Assembly: GCA_021186555.1 (NCBI GenBank)
Contig: JAJKFL010000014.1
Coordinates: 23,567,033 to 23,631,032, forward strand
Source: Reticulitermes speratus
Lineage: Eukaryota; Arthropoda; Insecta; Blattodea; Rhinotermitidae
Length of the DNA stretch: 64,000 bases
Direction: 5' to 3'
Position numbers and translations under genes: made by a program. This document shows, in pieces, positions 32,466-43,862 of the stretch; the first letter of the stretch is position 1, and each line of letters opens with the position of its first letter. Under the pieces are notes generated by a model, which did no database searches, had not been told where the DNA came from, and worked only from the letters and a program-made list of their open reading frames with translations.

Positions 32466-34461
32466 ATAAAAAATATTATTTTCGGTTTTTGTCTGTCTTT
32501 TAACCATTGTTGTCTACACTTGCGTCTTCTTTGTATTGTTGATAGTAAAGTATATGATATTGGTATATAATCTCCTGGAAACACTTTGTCTTGTGCTGTT
32601 AACTTAGACACGGTGTAATAAGGAATTCCCAGGCTTCCCGTCTCCGGTCCCACCACGGTTCCAACACCGCAGTGTGTAGGCTATAACCCGTACGTATGAA
32701 CTTTACAGAAAGGAACACGCCACTCCCTCAAGTTTGTGCGAAAGAGACTTCCTATTATTTTACTATAAAATATATTTTGTAGTACCTTATCACAACAACA
32801 GAAGACTTCTCCAAGCAATCTTTATACTGTATCTGCTTTTCTATGAAGTCATTCAATCCAAATTCTTTCTTGTCGGAAAGTTTGACACATGCCAGGAAAA
32901 TAGAAGTCGGTATCTGTGAAGGAAGAGGACTGGTTCGAAGTGGTGACGAGGAAAGAGAAGTAAGGGAAGGCGAAACAGAAAAGGAAGGGCGGTGTATAAA
33001 AAATCGTCGAAAGTTGCTTTGTATTTGCTGGAGTTGTGTTGACTGCATCTTGTGCCATCACCATGCACAAAACAGGCTGACTCCTGTCTTGCTGTCGTTA
33101 TTGTGCAGAAAGTGCTTACGGAGGAGGTAGGAGACTGCGGAGGTGCTTCTCTTGGAGGCCTGTCTCCCCTCTGACAAGACCACAGCAGCTCCGGGGGCAG
33201 CTCGCTCTCTCATTCTCTTGTTCGCTCGCTCGCGGAAATCTTTCAGAAATCCAAAACTTGTGACAAAAGCGGAAGAGAAAGACACACACCCTTCATACAA
33301 ACGGTCCTTGTTCGTCATACAATGAGACTGTCTATTCAGAATCGAGCTTTTGTGCTACGTTCGTCCACGAATCAGCGCGGTTTTGTCAGCTATTATGGTT
33401 ATTAAAGTGCGAGAGTAAAAAAAAAAAAAATAAAAAGTCTCTAAGTCTTTGCCATTGTCTGTGTAGCCAGTGCAGCAATATTCTTGTCGGGTTTTGTCTC
33501 TGTCTCCATCTTCTGAATGGAATAAAGAGGAAGCACATAGCAAGATAAGGGATGAATAGGGAGAAGTATCACACCGGGTGGGTACCACCCTAAAGGCCAG
33601 AACGGGGTAAGGGACGAAGAATAAGAAGGTCACCCTGTGTTCTAGTTTGTTACTGCAACGTCAATTCATCTCATGGACACAAAGAGCGCCCGTTTCACTC
33701 GCAACCACAATTAGGCAAAGCATAAGAAAGAGAAAGAGATGATTCTAAAGTTGAATTGTAGTAGCATAGGGAAAATAACTATACCACAATGCATTAATTT
33801 GGTCATAAGGATGAGGAAGAAACAGTGCGGGGAATTGGGGGAGGATAAAAATTTGGGAGCAATTTAATTTCATTGTTCATGCCGTTGGATATCAAAAGGA
33901 TTCCTTTCACGTCGCTAATAAAATGAGTTTGAATTCGCGGGAAAGCATTGCAGCAAAAGCAATAGAGTTGTAATGCAAAAGATTCCTACTGCTGCGCTAG
34001 CGGCCCTTGAGGCTTGTCCGGCACCGCAGCTGCAGGTTGGATTCACATTTGTATTGTCATCTGCAGGGTAATTGGTACATGTTATTACAGCATTTATTTT
34101 TCCCGTCTTTACGACACTTGTTCGGACAGGTCCTTGATGAGACATGCCATTATAGGTGCTTATAATTGAAAGCGTGTCGTTTTACCTTCATGCAGAAAAC
34201 GGTATCAAGATAAGACGGAAAGAAAGGCGCGAGTGTAGCTAAGTGTGACAGTACATTAAACTCGGTCCTGCGGAAAACATGAAACGTACTGTAACAAGCT
34301 GTAAAATTGACTGAATGTCGAAAAATCTTACTTATTACACGTGTTACGATTTCTCACTTGATAGAATTTATTGTGAGAGAAGTTATAATGTATTCTGTGC
34401 TGTACTAGGTGAATTGTATTTATTCAGCCATATATTAACAATTGTCATTCAAGTCAGGATT
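32466..34461. other. Stretch without an assigned element, partly GC-rich
   Basis: The part 32930-33330 is GC-richer and open on both strands (frames of 60-97 codons). TATAAAAAA lies at 32995-33003. An A-run is at 33418-33430. The purine-rich 32920-32990 explains part of the open frames. No protein was recognised. A promoter or leader here is possible but unsupported. Confidence 0.35.
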
Positions 34462-34677
34462 TACCCTTGATTTCAGGCTTCCGCCGCGATGTTCATGAAA
34501 TGTGTGGTCTTCTGGGTTATTACACGGCGTCGTCTGGTATTTGCTTACCGACGTTTTGGGACAACGTATCGGTCCCATCCTCACGGGTCTTGATGTTGGG
34601 ACCGATACGCTGTCCCGATACGTCGGTAAACAATTACCACACGACGCCGTGTAATAACCCAGAAGACCACAGATTTT
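34462..34677. mobile_element. Palindromic (inverted-repeat) element with 11-bp direct repeats
   Basis: Arms of 75 bp (34503-34577 and 34597-34671) match as inverted repeats with about six mismatches, separated by a short loop. The left arm is preceded by about 40 bp that lack a partner, so the right end may be shortened. AAGTCAGGATT flanks the unit at 34451-34461 and 34678-34688. Each arm carries the hammerhead-like motif (T, GGGAC, loop CGATACGCT or CGATACGTT, GTCCC, then GATAC or AAAAC), one on each strand. Possibly a Penelope-like element end duplicated head to head; the family assignment is inference. Confidence 0.7.
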
Positions 34678-34734
34678 AAGTCAGGATTATTACTGACGTA
34701 TGACAATTTATTTATTTAATGTAATTAAACATAT

Positions 34735-34834
34735 CACCATCGTCGTCATCATTATCATCATCATCATCATCATCACCACCACCGCCGCCACCACTCTTTT
34801 TTGTGCCTATTATTATTATTATTATTATTATTAT
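34735..34834. repeat. (CAT)n, (ACC)n and (TTA)n microsatellites
   Basis: CAT units at 34735-34775 pass into CACC/GCC units to 34795. A separate (TAT)n lies at 34809-34834. Confidence 0.95.
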
Positions 34835-35904
34835 GGTTTATACAGAATACGGCACAAAGTGTTGACCTTTTTTAAATTTTCGTAATTATTATGAGTTTAA
34901 ATTTTATCGTGCCCGCCAGTTTCCCATATCAGTTGGTATTATTGGAGTTTTGTCAGCAGCTGCCGCTCCAGTCAAAGATATTGTCTAAATCGGACAAACA
35001 TTAACGGGGTTGAAACATGAGGACGATTATTTGGAGACATTTGAAAAGATCCCATATAATATTGAATTTTAGCTGAGACAGGCTTACTTGTGTTCATGTG
35101 GATCAAGAAATAAGGGTAAGAATAAGAAAATTTTACAAGCTCAGACATCCGTAATTCTCGATCAGGTAATGTACAGGCTCTAAAACTGTATTATAATCCT
35201 TCATGTAGATTAGTGTGAGTGAACGTGTTTAGGACGATGAAACATACGGGGCGATTGAAAGCTGTGATTACAAGTATTTATTTCCAGATACGTTATTCAG
35301 AATGGTGTAAAATATGAGCCCAATGCCTCAGTGGATTCTATAAATGTACACATCAGTTTCAACTGGCTGTGCACGACGACTGTCATTCAATTGCTTCACT
35401 TTGCTCTATCGTACTCACATTGCTGAGGAGTAATCATGTTATTCCACTTGCAGAATCGTTATGAATGAAGGCCATATTTTAATCCCCAAACATGCAGCTT
35501 GTCATTTCTAACTAACACAGTTCCTTGAACAGTCCGGACAAAGTCGGTGTCCGGAATCGGAAACAGGCATTCTTTTACCTTTCACTAGCTCCCCCGAAGA
35601 AGTTCCGACATGATACGGGATTATTCAAAGCCTGATTTACTGTTCCGTTTGTGTATTAACAAGCAGTGACAGTTGTGTATAAACTGGTATAAAGATCTCC
35701 TTGGTCTTGTTTAAATACCATGCCACGAAGAACTGTGAGGGTGGTTTATTTATTTATTGTTTTATTTATTGATGTTGTCAATATCTAAGACCATTTAGCC
35801 TCCAGTGTAAGTGATTCCTACAATATTTGAGCACTGATACATTGATAATGACAGGGGAACACAAAGTACTCGACTGCCAGTTTATTCACCACAAATTCCG
35901 CATA
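34835..35904. other. Unassigned sequence
   Basis: AT-rich with TTTATTTATT at 35748-35770. Nothing recognised. Confidence 0.4.
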
Positions 35905-36150
35905 GACTAGCGTGGGGAAGGAAGTATAGCTACACATAATCTTAACTTCATTACTAGATGAATGTGAATGATCAGCTTCACGCTCCGGTCGCTTTATGTA
36001 CAGGGAAACAATCCCTTGTACACTTTGTATAGGAGGCTGGGCCGGCCTCACAGCCGGGCTCGACAGGATTGTGAAGAGGAAAATCTGCGCCACATTCTGG
36101 AGCCGCAACCCCGTTGTGCAGCCTGTAGCCTGGTCATTATACTGGCTTTA
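35905..36150 (-). mobile_element. SINE-2 copy, diverged
   Basis: Minus strand: GAAGGAAGTATAGCTACACA, ACTAGATGAATGTGAATGAT, CACGCTCCGGTCGCTTTATG and TATAGGAGGCTGGGCCGGCC follow the SINE-2 body order. The head has lost a recognisable B box but keeps GTATAATGACCAGGCTACAG in sense. Confidence 0.65.
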
Positions 36151-36544
36151 CATGTGAAGCCTTTGGTCTTTTTATAGTGTTCAGTAAGACTACCAAGTAA
36201 TCACACTCCAAACAAGACAGGCAATTTAAGTATAAACGTGCCATTGAGGCCCGTTCGCGAAACCATTTTTGCCATTGAAAACGCAACAAGTAAGTTATTA
36301 CACATTCCGAGTGTGTGTCTGTAGCCTTAGTTACCCAGCACGCAAAGAGCATGCGCCGTATTATATTGTCATCTGTGGCCTGTCTGGCTGTACCACATTT
36401 TTCCACATTATCTTATAAACGGCACCATTTTCGGAATAAAGTTATTGAACATAAAATGTGTGTGTGTGATTTTCACTACAACATTAGTTTGAAACATTGC
36501 TCATTATACGGAGAATTCAGCGAGACATCATAAAAATATGTATG
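36151..36544. other. Unassigned sequence
   Basis: Overlapping frames of 72 and 89 codons on opposite strands, no recognised family. Confidence 0.35.
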
Positions 36545-36770
36545 TCATTATGTGAAGTACACGTTATTCTTTTCAGATTTTAATGACACATGAATTCTGT
36601 TTACAAATTTTCGAAAAATATTCAAGTATCAAATTTCATGGAAATGCGTCGAGTGGGAGCCGTTTATTCCATGCGGACGGACAGACGGACAGAGAGACAG
36701 ACATGCTGAGGCTAATAGTCGCTTTTCGCAATTTTGCGAACGCGCCTAAGAATGGTTTATTTTATCATTT
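36545..36770 (-). repeat. Dispersed repeat family X
   Basis: Minus-strand counterpart of 26603-26850: GCGAAAAGCGACTATTAGCC in sense, then the TGTCTGTC/TGTCCGTC block (36675-36702 on the plus strand as CGGACAGACGGACAGAGAGA), GCATGGAATAAACGGCTCCC, and an AT-rich end. Confidence 0.45.
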
Positions 36771-36987
36771 TAGCTAATATAAAGAACATAAGTGGAAGCA
36801 GGCTCTTTTTGTCTGTCTATTGTCCATTGTTGATGTGACACAACTCACTGGGTTGAATTTGATTTATTGCTGATACAGTTCTTGTAGCGGGAAATTTGAT
36901 TTCCACTTCTTTTCTTCATATACGTTTAATAACTCGATCACATTGCATCCTTACTCACACATGTTAGTTATGTACTGTATAAGCTTT

Positions 36988-37160
36988 GCCCGTAGGTGGG
37001 ATGGCGTGGACTGGGTTCAACTAGCTTAGAAACGAGAAAACAGGCGGGCTGTAACGAAAGCGGCAATGAAATTTTGGATTTCATAAAATGCCTGGCATGT
37101 TTTGACTGTTTGAACTATTAGCTTCTAAAGAAAGACTCTGCTCCGTGGGTTTAGTTACTG
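36988..37160 (+). mobile_element. LINE 3' end remnant
   Basis: GATGGCGTGGACTGGGTTCA encodes DGVDWVQLA, and AAAGCGGCAATGAAATTTTG matches '…KAAMNLRVP'. Then come ATTTCATAAAATGCCTGGCA and GACTCTGCTCCGTGGGTTTA of the 3' UTR. Tail repeat lost. Several substitutions. Confidence 0.65.
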
Positions 37161-37759
37161 AGATGAGCTAGGTCCCGTGTGTCTGAACTTCTTTAAGTGA
37201 CATTTTTTATTTCCGTGTTTCCGGTCGGCCTGTATTGCTTTGAGACTACTAAGAAGAAACGGCAGATTGTAATCGCCGATTTCTCATCGTGGGTTTAGTC
37301 CCAGGTCAGTCGACGTGGGACATGTGGTGGAGTGTATTTTGCTGAGGCACATTTTACTGAAAACTAGGCTTTTTCCTCTCAATTATTATTTCAATTAATG
37401 TCATCTGTCAACCGAGGGATTGTCAGTGGACAGATTAAAGGCCGCAGTTTTATAGATAAATGACATCACACCAACACGAGAATAAAAATCAAAGTCAAAA
37501 CAAAGATCAGTGAATGTACTGCCTACTGAGGCATATCATACATATCGGAGGGGATGATTAGATGTGCTTGTACTGGGCGTTTGAGGAATGGACGTTAACA
37601 TCGGGAAATTTGTATTCTAATTAAGAGACTCGTTTGTCTGTCAACATACAGATGATAACTCTTGTATTAGTTGCTTGGGATTCAACTCAATACTTTCACG
37701 GTAACGCATGACGTCAAGCAAGTTGAAGTAGATCTACTGGTGACCAACTATGTAATGCA
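37161..37759. other. Unassigned sequence
   Basis: No repeat or frame recognised. Confidence 0.4.
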
Positions 37760-38030
37760 AGGGGCAGCCGGGTTGTGTAGTCAGTATAGCGACTCACTAC
37801 GGGTTGGACGGTCCGGGGCTCAAATCCTTTTGGGGGCAAGGCTCTCCGGACCCATCCAGACCAACCCCGAAACTCGCCCAGTCACCTGTACAAGCGGTAT
37901 GGGTCTCTTTCCCGGGGGTAAATCGGTCGGGGCGCCGCGCTGACCACCCACCCCCGTCCAGCGCCGGTGTCGAGTATGGGTAGGGCTATACCTCTACCTC
38001 CACTCAGTGCCTGTTTGGAATGTTACGGGA
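37760..38030 (+). mobile_element. SINE-2 copy, sense, near full length
   Basis: GCAGCCGGGTTGTGTAGTCA begins the tRNA-like head, with A-box-like TGTGTAGTCAGTATAGCGAC and B-box-like GGTCCGGGGCTCAAATCC. The body includes CTTTCCCGGGGGTAAATCGG, GACCACCCACCCCCGTCCAG and GGGCTATACCTCTACCTCCA, and it ends near AGTGCCTGTTTGG. A good sense-strand reference for the group. Confidence 0.85.
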
Positions 38031-38221
38031 CAGCTAGTAACTATTTGGTTCGAAATTTTGAAAGAAGAGTTCACTTTGGAGATCTGAGCATGCATTGCAT
38101 GATACCATTAAAAAAAAAGCCTACGGTGAGAGTTTGTGGATAGAATACAACTGGCTCAACAACGGGTCCGGTATACGGTTACTGTGTACATTGAAATGAA
38201 GCTTTGGGTGACATTAAAAAC

Positions 38222-38280
38222 TGGGAAATGCTTGACCAACTCAGCGAATGTCATGTCCTCAAGGACTATGCTGAACCGTC
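38222..38280 (+). mobile_element. Doubtful LINE 3' UTR scrap
   Basis: TGGGAAATGCTTGACCAACT, then CTCAAGGACTATGCTGAACC, weakly parallels GGGAATTTCTTGACTAGCTG … CTCAAGGAGGACTCTGCTCC of the 1313 copy. Confidence 0.3.
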
Positions 38281-41200
38281 TGTTTAGATAGGCCTGACAG
38301 TTCCTCCTGTCCGCGAATGTAACAGTCTTTGACACAACTCATTTGTTCTGTGTAGGCATACTTCTGTGTTTGAACTGACAGTTTTGCTAAGTTTAGAATG
38401 AACGAAACGATTGTTACGAAACTCTTCACGGTGCTATTCTACTGTAGCATTATAACTTGACTGTTTTCACCAAAACTTCGGTGACTCAGCTCAGAAAATG
38501 GTGAATTGAAGTTTAATTAAGCGTTTTGAAATTTTTTGCATCACGTCCCTAAAAATGTGCCATTTTTATTAAAATAATTTTGTTATAGATGAGGAATGAC
38601 ATCATTTCACAAATTTAAAAGCAAAAATACACGACTTAAAAGAAATGATATTTTGCGTGCATGTAAAAACGAAATACACAGCGCTGTTCACGAATTACTG
38701 ATAAGGAGAAAAGTACAGCACATGTTTGAATAAGGGAAGGTTTTGATTGTCAGTTGCTAAATAGCAACCATCTGTCTCTGACATGTCTGGATGCCATCTA
38801 CATTAATGGAGAACTGCGGGTTGAGTATTGTAAGTTGCAGATAGATAGGGAGGTGCCTTTTGAAAGAAATGGGAACTATGTATTCATTCCGCTGAACCGA
38901 GGCGCGACAATCCTTTCTCATACAATTTCAACTTTAAATAAGAAAGAAAGAAATAAAGAAAGAAGGTTACCTTGCACAATTTTTATGAAAAGAAGTTCTA
39001 ACATTCTTTGATAACAATAGATTTATACGCAGAAAGAACTCTTGCTTAGCATTCAAACAGATTTTGGCAGCTTTCTATCTATTATACGTACTATACACTG
39101 TGACCAAGTAATTCATTTGAAACTGACAACTGTATTGGCAGCATGGTTAAAGGTGGGGTAAGTGTGAAAGAAGCCGAAGTTCAATGGGAGAGGGGTTGCG
39201 TTTGCATAAAAGAGTTTTTGGTTACGCCAGTCCCTATGAGTGGATGACAAGCCGATATATGTTCACGTGAGTGAGAGAGAGAGAGAGAGAGTTGGCATCA
39301 GGGGTTGAATCTACATTTTTTCTTTATTCTCTATCGTAACAATGCGAGAGAGGGTGTTTGATGGGTCATGAGGAAGGTGCGGGGGTGGTTGATTTGCTTG
39401 CTTGTGTAAAGCATCACACAAGTACCGAAGACTTTGTATGTTAGAAGCTTGTGCGCGCGCGCGCGCCGCCGGTTTGTGGTGTACACAAGCCTCGTGCTGC
39501 CAGCCAGTAAACTGTCAAGCTGACGACACGCGTGGCGGTTTGTCGCTTTAGCAAACATTCTTTAAATTGGACAGCGTTTAACATTAATTATACTTACATT
39601 ACTTGACGTGATAGTAATTACGTACATTCAACATTCGCCTTAATGAATTTTAGTGAATGACACTGTAATGTAACTGGACGTAATTGCTGTGTATTCTCTG
39701 CCTTTCTTGGATGCATTTATAGGAGTTGTGTGCTCTAACACTTTTAAGCCCGCCGTTTGTAGTAATGCATAAAATTTTTTGGTGTGTGAATTATCTTGCC
39801 ACTTTTTAGTTCTGTGTTTTTAAGAGTGCACGTTTGTTGTACGTATGGATGTGAGAAATAAGTGAGTAAATGAGTGTGTTTTGTTCTTCCAGTTCCACTA
39901 TTGGATTAATACATCTGGATTTATGATTTCACCAGGCAGTTGCATCAGGTAAGATACTTTAGTTTAGCTTTACGAATGTTTTAAATCGTTGGATGAGCTT
40001 AAAATACAAGAACAATTACGTGGCAGTCACTGAGACCAGATATTTAAGGATTTTGTTATCCAATATTATTATTTAGCATTCTCATGAATCTTGCTAGACT
40101 AATAATGTGTGAATATTTAATTAGTGCAGGGCCTATTAGAGTGGAAGGGTATAATATTACCAACTTATACACGTGACCAAAGTGGTGTGATTTGTAACAC
40201 TCTTAATGTTATTGTCTTTAAGATATTGTAATATACGAAGTACTATCTAAACATATATAATATCTGCTTGTGATCGGTGAAGTGAAAAAGTACATTTATT
40301 AGTTTAAAGTAGTTTACACTGCACTGAGTTGAAAAGTTTTTCTATAGTTACAAATTATATCAATCATACGTTGCAATAGTAATTGAACTTTTGAATCTTC
40401 ACAACGAAACATGTAAGAGTAAATAGAAAGACAACTCATTCTGTGTTAGAAAAAAGTATTTCACATATCTTTCAAGCAATTTGAGATATATTATCTAATC
40501 GGAATATGTTAAAAATCTCTTTTAGTAAAAATGACAAATATTTTCAAAGTATGGGAATATCACCTCATAAAAAATTGATAATACAGGTGACTTACATTAT
40601 GTCGACATTTTAACATGAGCAGTTCCTTAGTAAATTTTTGAAAGTATGGCTTTATGTTTTACTGAAAAAGAAGATGTGTAAAGACTTACTGTTCGTTAAA
40701 AAACAAAATAAACCGGAATTTTAATTTTTTTTTTTACTTATTATAAGACGATTTAAATAGATCACATTATATAGACTCGAAAGACTCAAAACGATGAGAA
40801 AGGCAGTTGTGTTTGTCTAATTTGAGCTCTCCCAGCATTCACTGTAAGGGTTGAGGAATATCACAAAAATACTCAGTCACGGTAACTTGTCTGCAGACCA
40901 GGATTTGAAATCAGAGCCTAAATCGAAACAGTAGAAAAACAAAGCAAATTATTCTGTGTTTTGAAAGGATCTGTTACTGACCTTACCAATCAATGTAGAG
41001 CTGCATTAGGTGATGCTGCCACCTGGGGAACGACAATGGTCATATACGTTTCCAAAAATGGCCACCCGCTTTCATTTCTTTCAGCTCGTCCTCCCCTACT
41101 ACATTAGACGATGGAGTAAATGGTTCTGTTACATTTATCTAAAATGCATCCCAGTTAGGGATCGTCACATTGTAAGGGCTCTAGTTACACAGAAATCACA

Positions 41201-41610
41201 ATGGATGAAGATATATACGCATGATTGTAGGCCTACCCTGAGATGAATTCGATTCCGCAGTCCAGTGTTCGAGACATTCAAGATCGCACAGCCACCGGTA
41301 TTTTTCTTTGTGACAAATTGTTTGCTTTATATTCCGTGAGTTAATGTCATGTGACCAAACGTTTGGTCCCTGCATTCAAATAGATACACAGTGTGAGGAC
41401 AAGGGAATTCTTTATTATGAACAATATAGACGTTCGGTTATAATGTATAATTGGTCTAGAAATTTACTCTGTTCTCTAAAACATATTATAATGCTGGTGG
41501 CTGTCGCTTTGTATAACAGCAATGTTTGAACTCGGAATTTTATGGGTTGTGATGTCGAATTAGAAAAAAATTAACTGCAGTGTGTGTTAGGTATCACTGT
41601 GAACGCTATA
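38281..41610. other. Long stretch without an assigned element
   Basis: Contains (GA)n at 39273-39291 and an alternating GC run at 39453-39466, both next to a GC-richer patch. The rest is AT-rich. A candidate small exon at 39893-39948 is listed separately. Frames up to 85 codons, none recognised. Confidence 0.4.
39893..39948 (+). other. Speculative small exon
   Basis: A good splice acceptor (TTTTGTTCTTCCAG ending at 39892) and a consensus donor (CAG|GTAAGAT, intron start 39949) enclose 56 bases. Only one of the three frames is open, reading FHYWINTSGFMISPGSCI. No homology recognised, and sites of this quality arise by chance in 64 kb. Confidence 0.15.
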
Positions 41611-41978
41611 TAGTCATACCTCTCCTTTCGCGGGTCCGTACTTCGCGGTTTCGCAAATTCGCGCGGTCGCTTCACGAATACAAATACATCACTCTTATCA
41701 ATTCAATGTATAGAGGCATCAGAATTGCTCGAAAACCCGAGCAGGTCTTCGAACCATACTGCGTGTTGTGCAAGGAGTTAATGGGAGGGGGGTTGGTGGG
41801 GAAGATATAGCTCCCCATCACAATGTTTCTACAAAGGGAAAAAGCACTAAAAATTTACTAAAACCTTTTATTCGGGGGGGGGGGGGGGGGGGGGGGGGGG
41901 AGAGGTCAACTATTCGCGGGTTTTCGCTTTTGGTGGAGTTCTTGGAGCTTAACCCTCGCGAAAAGCGAGGGATGAGTG
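41611..41978. mobile_element. Pogo/Tigger-like MITE with TA target duplication
   Basis: The left end AGTCATACCTCTCCTTTCGC and the inverted right end (sense CACTCATCCCTCGCTTTTCG) form imperfect terminal inverted repeats of about 25 bp. TA lies just outside both (41609-41610 and 41979-41980). The CAGTCATACCTC-type terminus followed by TTCGCGG words recalls Tigger/pogo elements, which duplicate TA. No transposase frame is present, so the element is non-autonomous. It contains a 27-base G run at 41874-41900 and repeated CGCG/TTCGC words near both ends. Confidence 0.7.
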
Positions 41979-42509
41979 TAAAACGAAATTGTACGAGATA
42001 TCAACGACCACTAATACGGAGGTGTATTATTCCGTAGGGTATATACCAGCTGATCAAGGTGGATGTACGCTTGAATTCCAGTCCAGTTCTGGATGTATGT
42101 CCGTGTTATTCTGTATGATTTAATCTGTAACAGGAACCTAGAGGCGGGTCGATACCCCATTTACGGACTCCTAACTAATGTGTAAAGATTCGTATTTTCT
42201 GAGTGATGGAATGGAAGGGACAAGGTGTTGTAATCCGTGAAGGCTGGAGGATTAGGAAAAATGGTCTATATATTCCATTCAGAATATTAGAAGCCTATTA
42301 CACGTAGAAACTATAGGCTTTAGCCATAGCACTCACAAGTGAAACTATTATGTAAGTATGTGCTCTGCTTTGGCATCTTAAGTGAAATTAAAGCAAATAA
42401 TACGTGTTACAAAGAAATGGCTGGGATAATTTGTGGCTTACGTATCTCAAAATAAAAGTATGGGTAATTATCATGGAAAAGTAAAGTAACATTTGCCCTG
42501 GTCACGCGA
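41979..42509. other. Unassigned sequence
   Basis: No feature recognised. Confidence 0.4.
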
Positions 42510-42715
42510 TGAACGTATACAGGGGCGTAGAGCTATAGCTCCACTCATTCTTTACCTCCGCATTAGATGGAGGTGAGTGTTCATCTTCAGGTCCCGCCCG
42601 ATTTATCCCCAAGAAAGAACCCTGCTACCCCTTGCATAGGAGGCTGTGTGGGCCACACAGCCCGTATGGACGTTTTGGTGACTTGAAAAATTTCGTGCCT
42701 GTCCCAGTGTACGAA
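42510..42715 (-). mobile_element. SINE-2 copy, tRNA-like head lost
   Basis: Minus strand: GGGGCGTAGAGCTATAGCTC, TCTTTACCTCCGCATTAGAT, CCCGCCCGATTTATCCCCAA, TTGCATAGGAGGCTGTGTGG, GCCCGTATGGACG follow the SINE-2 order from tail to body. It ends before the B box. Confidence 0.75.
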
Positions 42716-43044
42716 GCATAATTACTGTACAAAAAACATAACTTAAAATACTAATCTTATTGCGATTATTTTACTTGCGCAGTTTCGTCCTTTCCAGATA
42801 TTGCACACTAAATATATGCTTGTTGAATTAATCTGTCCTCCTTCAGTTTGTGCGGTAACAAACCAGGCAATGCAAGTACATAGTATGGTTTGACTTACAC
42901 ATTATCAGATTTGAAGAAGGGCACTCAGTTGTTTTTTGTGCGTATAAAGATTCGGTACATGAATGGTTTATGTTTATAAAGATGAATTAAAGTTGGCGGA
43001 ATGCTTCTACCGTTCGGTTCAGAATATTTCGTCTTCCCGTTTTG
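42716..43044. other. Unassigned sequence
   Basis: AT-rich. Nothing recognised. Confidence 0.4.
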
Positions 43045-43862
43045 TATCTAAAAAACATGAAGTTAAAATATACGGAATAATAACTTTGTTCTTCTGTGAG
43101 GGCGTGAAACTTGGTCTGTGATGTTAACGGAAGAAAAAAGGTTTAATGCTTTCCAGAATAGGGTGATGAGAAAGGTATTTGGGCCTAAGAAGCAGGGAGT
43201 AACAGGAGGCTAGAAAAAACTGCATAATGAAAGTTTCACAAATTGTACTCCTCAGAAAATAAGATATTATTCGGCCGTGCCATGGCTCAGGCGGTTAGTC
43301 GCCGGCCTCTCACCGCGGAGGCCTGGGTTCGATCGCGGTTCTGTCCTTGTGGGATTTGAGGTGGACAAAGTGGCACTGGGACAGCTTTTTCCCCGAGTAC
43401 TTCTGTTTTCCGCTGTCAGTGTCTTTCCACCGGTGCTCTATTACTTGAAAAAACGAAAAAATTAATCACGGTGTTGCACAATAAGCCTCATTGCTGCGGT
43501 ACGTCCATAGCATCTGCTACGGGGCCCTTCACGAAAAAAAAGATAGTTGATCAAATCTAGTAAGACGTGCTGGATGAGGTGTGTGTCACATATTGGGTAC
43601 AAGATAAAGGTATGCAGGGTTGCGATGGGGAAACCTGAAAAAATGAGCTAAATGTGGAGACCTAGACTTATATGGGAGGGTAATATTTAAATGGAACTTA
43701 AAATGTAGGATTGGGATGTTTGGACTGATTTATCGGGCCCAGGATATGGACAAGTGGCTGGCCGTTGTGAAGGCGGTAATGAATATTCTGACCATAAATT
43801 GCAGGGAACATTTTTACTTGCTTCAAAGTTAGACTCTGCTCGATGGGGGCGGTTAGTTAAAT
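43045..43862 (+). mobile_element. LINE 3' half interrupted by a SINE-3
   Basis: LINE sequence is at 43045-43272 and resumes at 43540. The first part gives SKKHEVKIYGIITL, matching the 'SKNIKIKIYRTIILPVVLYGCETW' region, then traces of FENRV, KAFG and KKLHNE and ends at the LYSSP block. The second part resumes with CWMRCVSHIGYKIKVCRVAM followed by GKPE, matching '[11 protein letters not shown]…VYRVLVGKPE', then the 'DWINLAQD' region and 3' UTR (GACTCTGCTCGATGG). Stops and frameshifts throughout. The order is uninterrupted across the SINE, so the SINE inserted later. Confidence 0.75.
43273..43539 (+). mobile_element. SINE-3 copy nested in a LINE
   Basis: GGCCGTGCCATGGCTCAGGC starts the tRNA-like head, with A box TGGCTCAGGCGGTTAGTCGC and B box GGGTTCGATCGCGG. 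The body goes through GTGGGATTTGAGGTGGACAA and ACTTCTGTTTTCCGCTGTCA to CTACGGGGCCCTTCACG and an A-run. Imperfect target duplication: AAGATATTATTC (43261-43272) and AAGATAGTTGATC (43540-43552). Confidence 0.8.

Noticed and set aside
34700-34885. Small protein with Ile- and Tyr-rich stretches
   Set aside because: Translation of CAT, ACC and TAT microsatellites.
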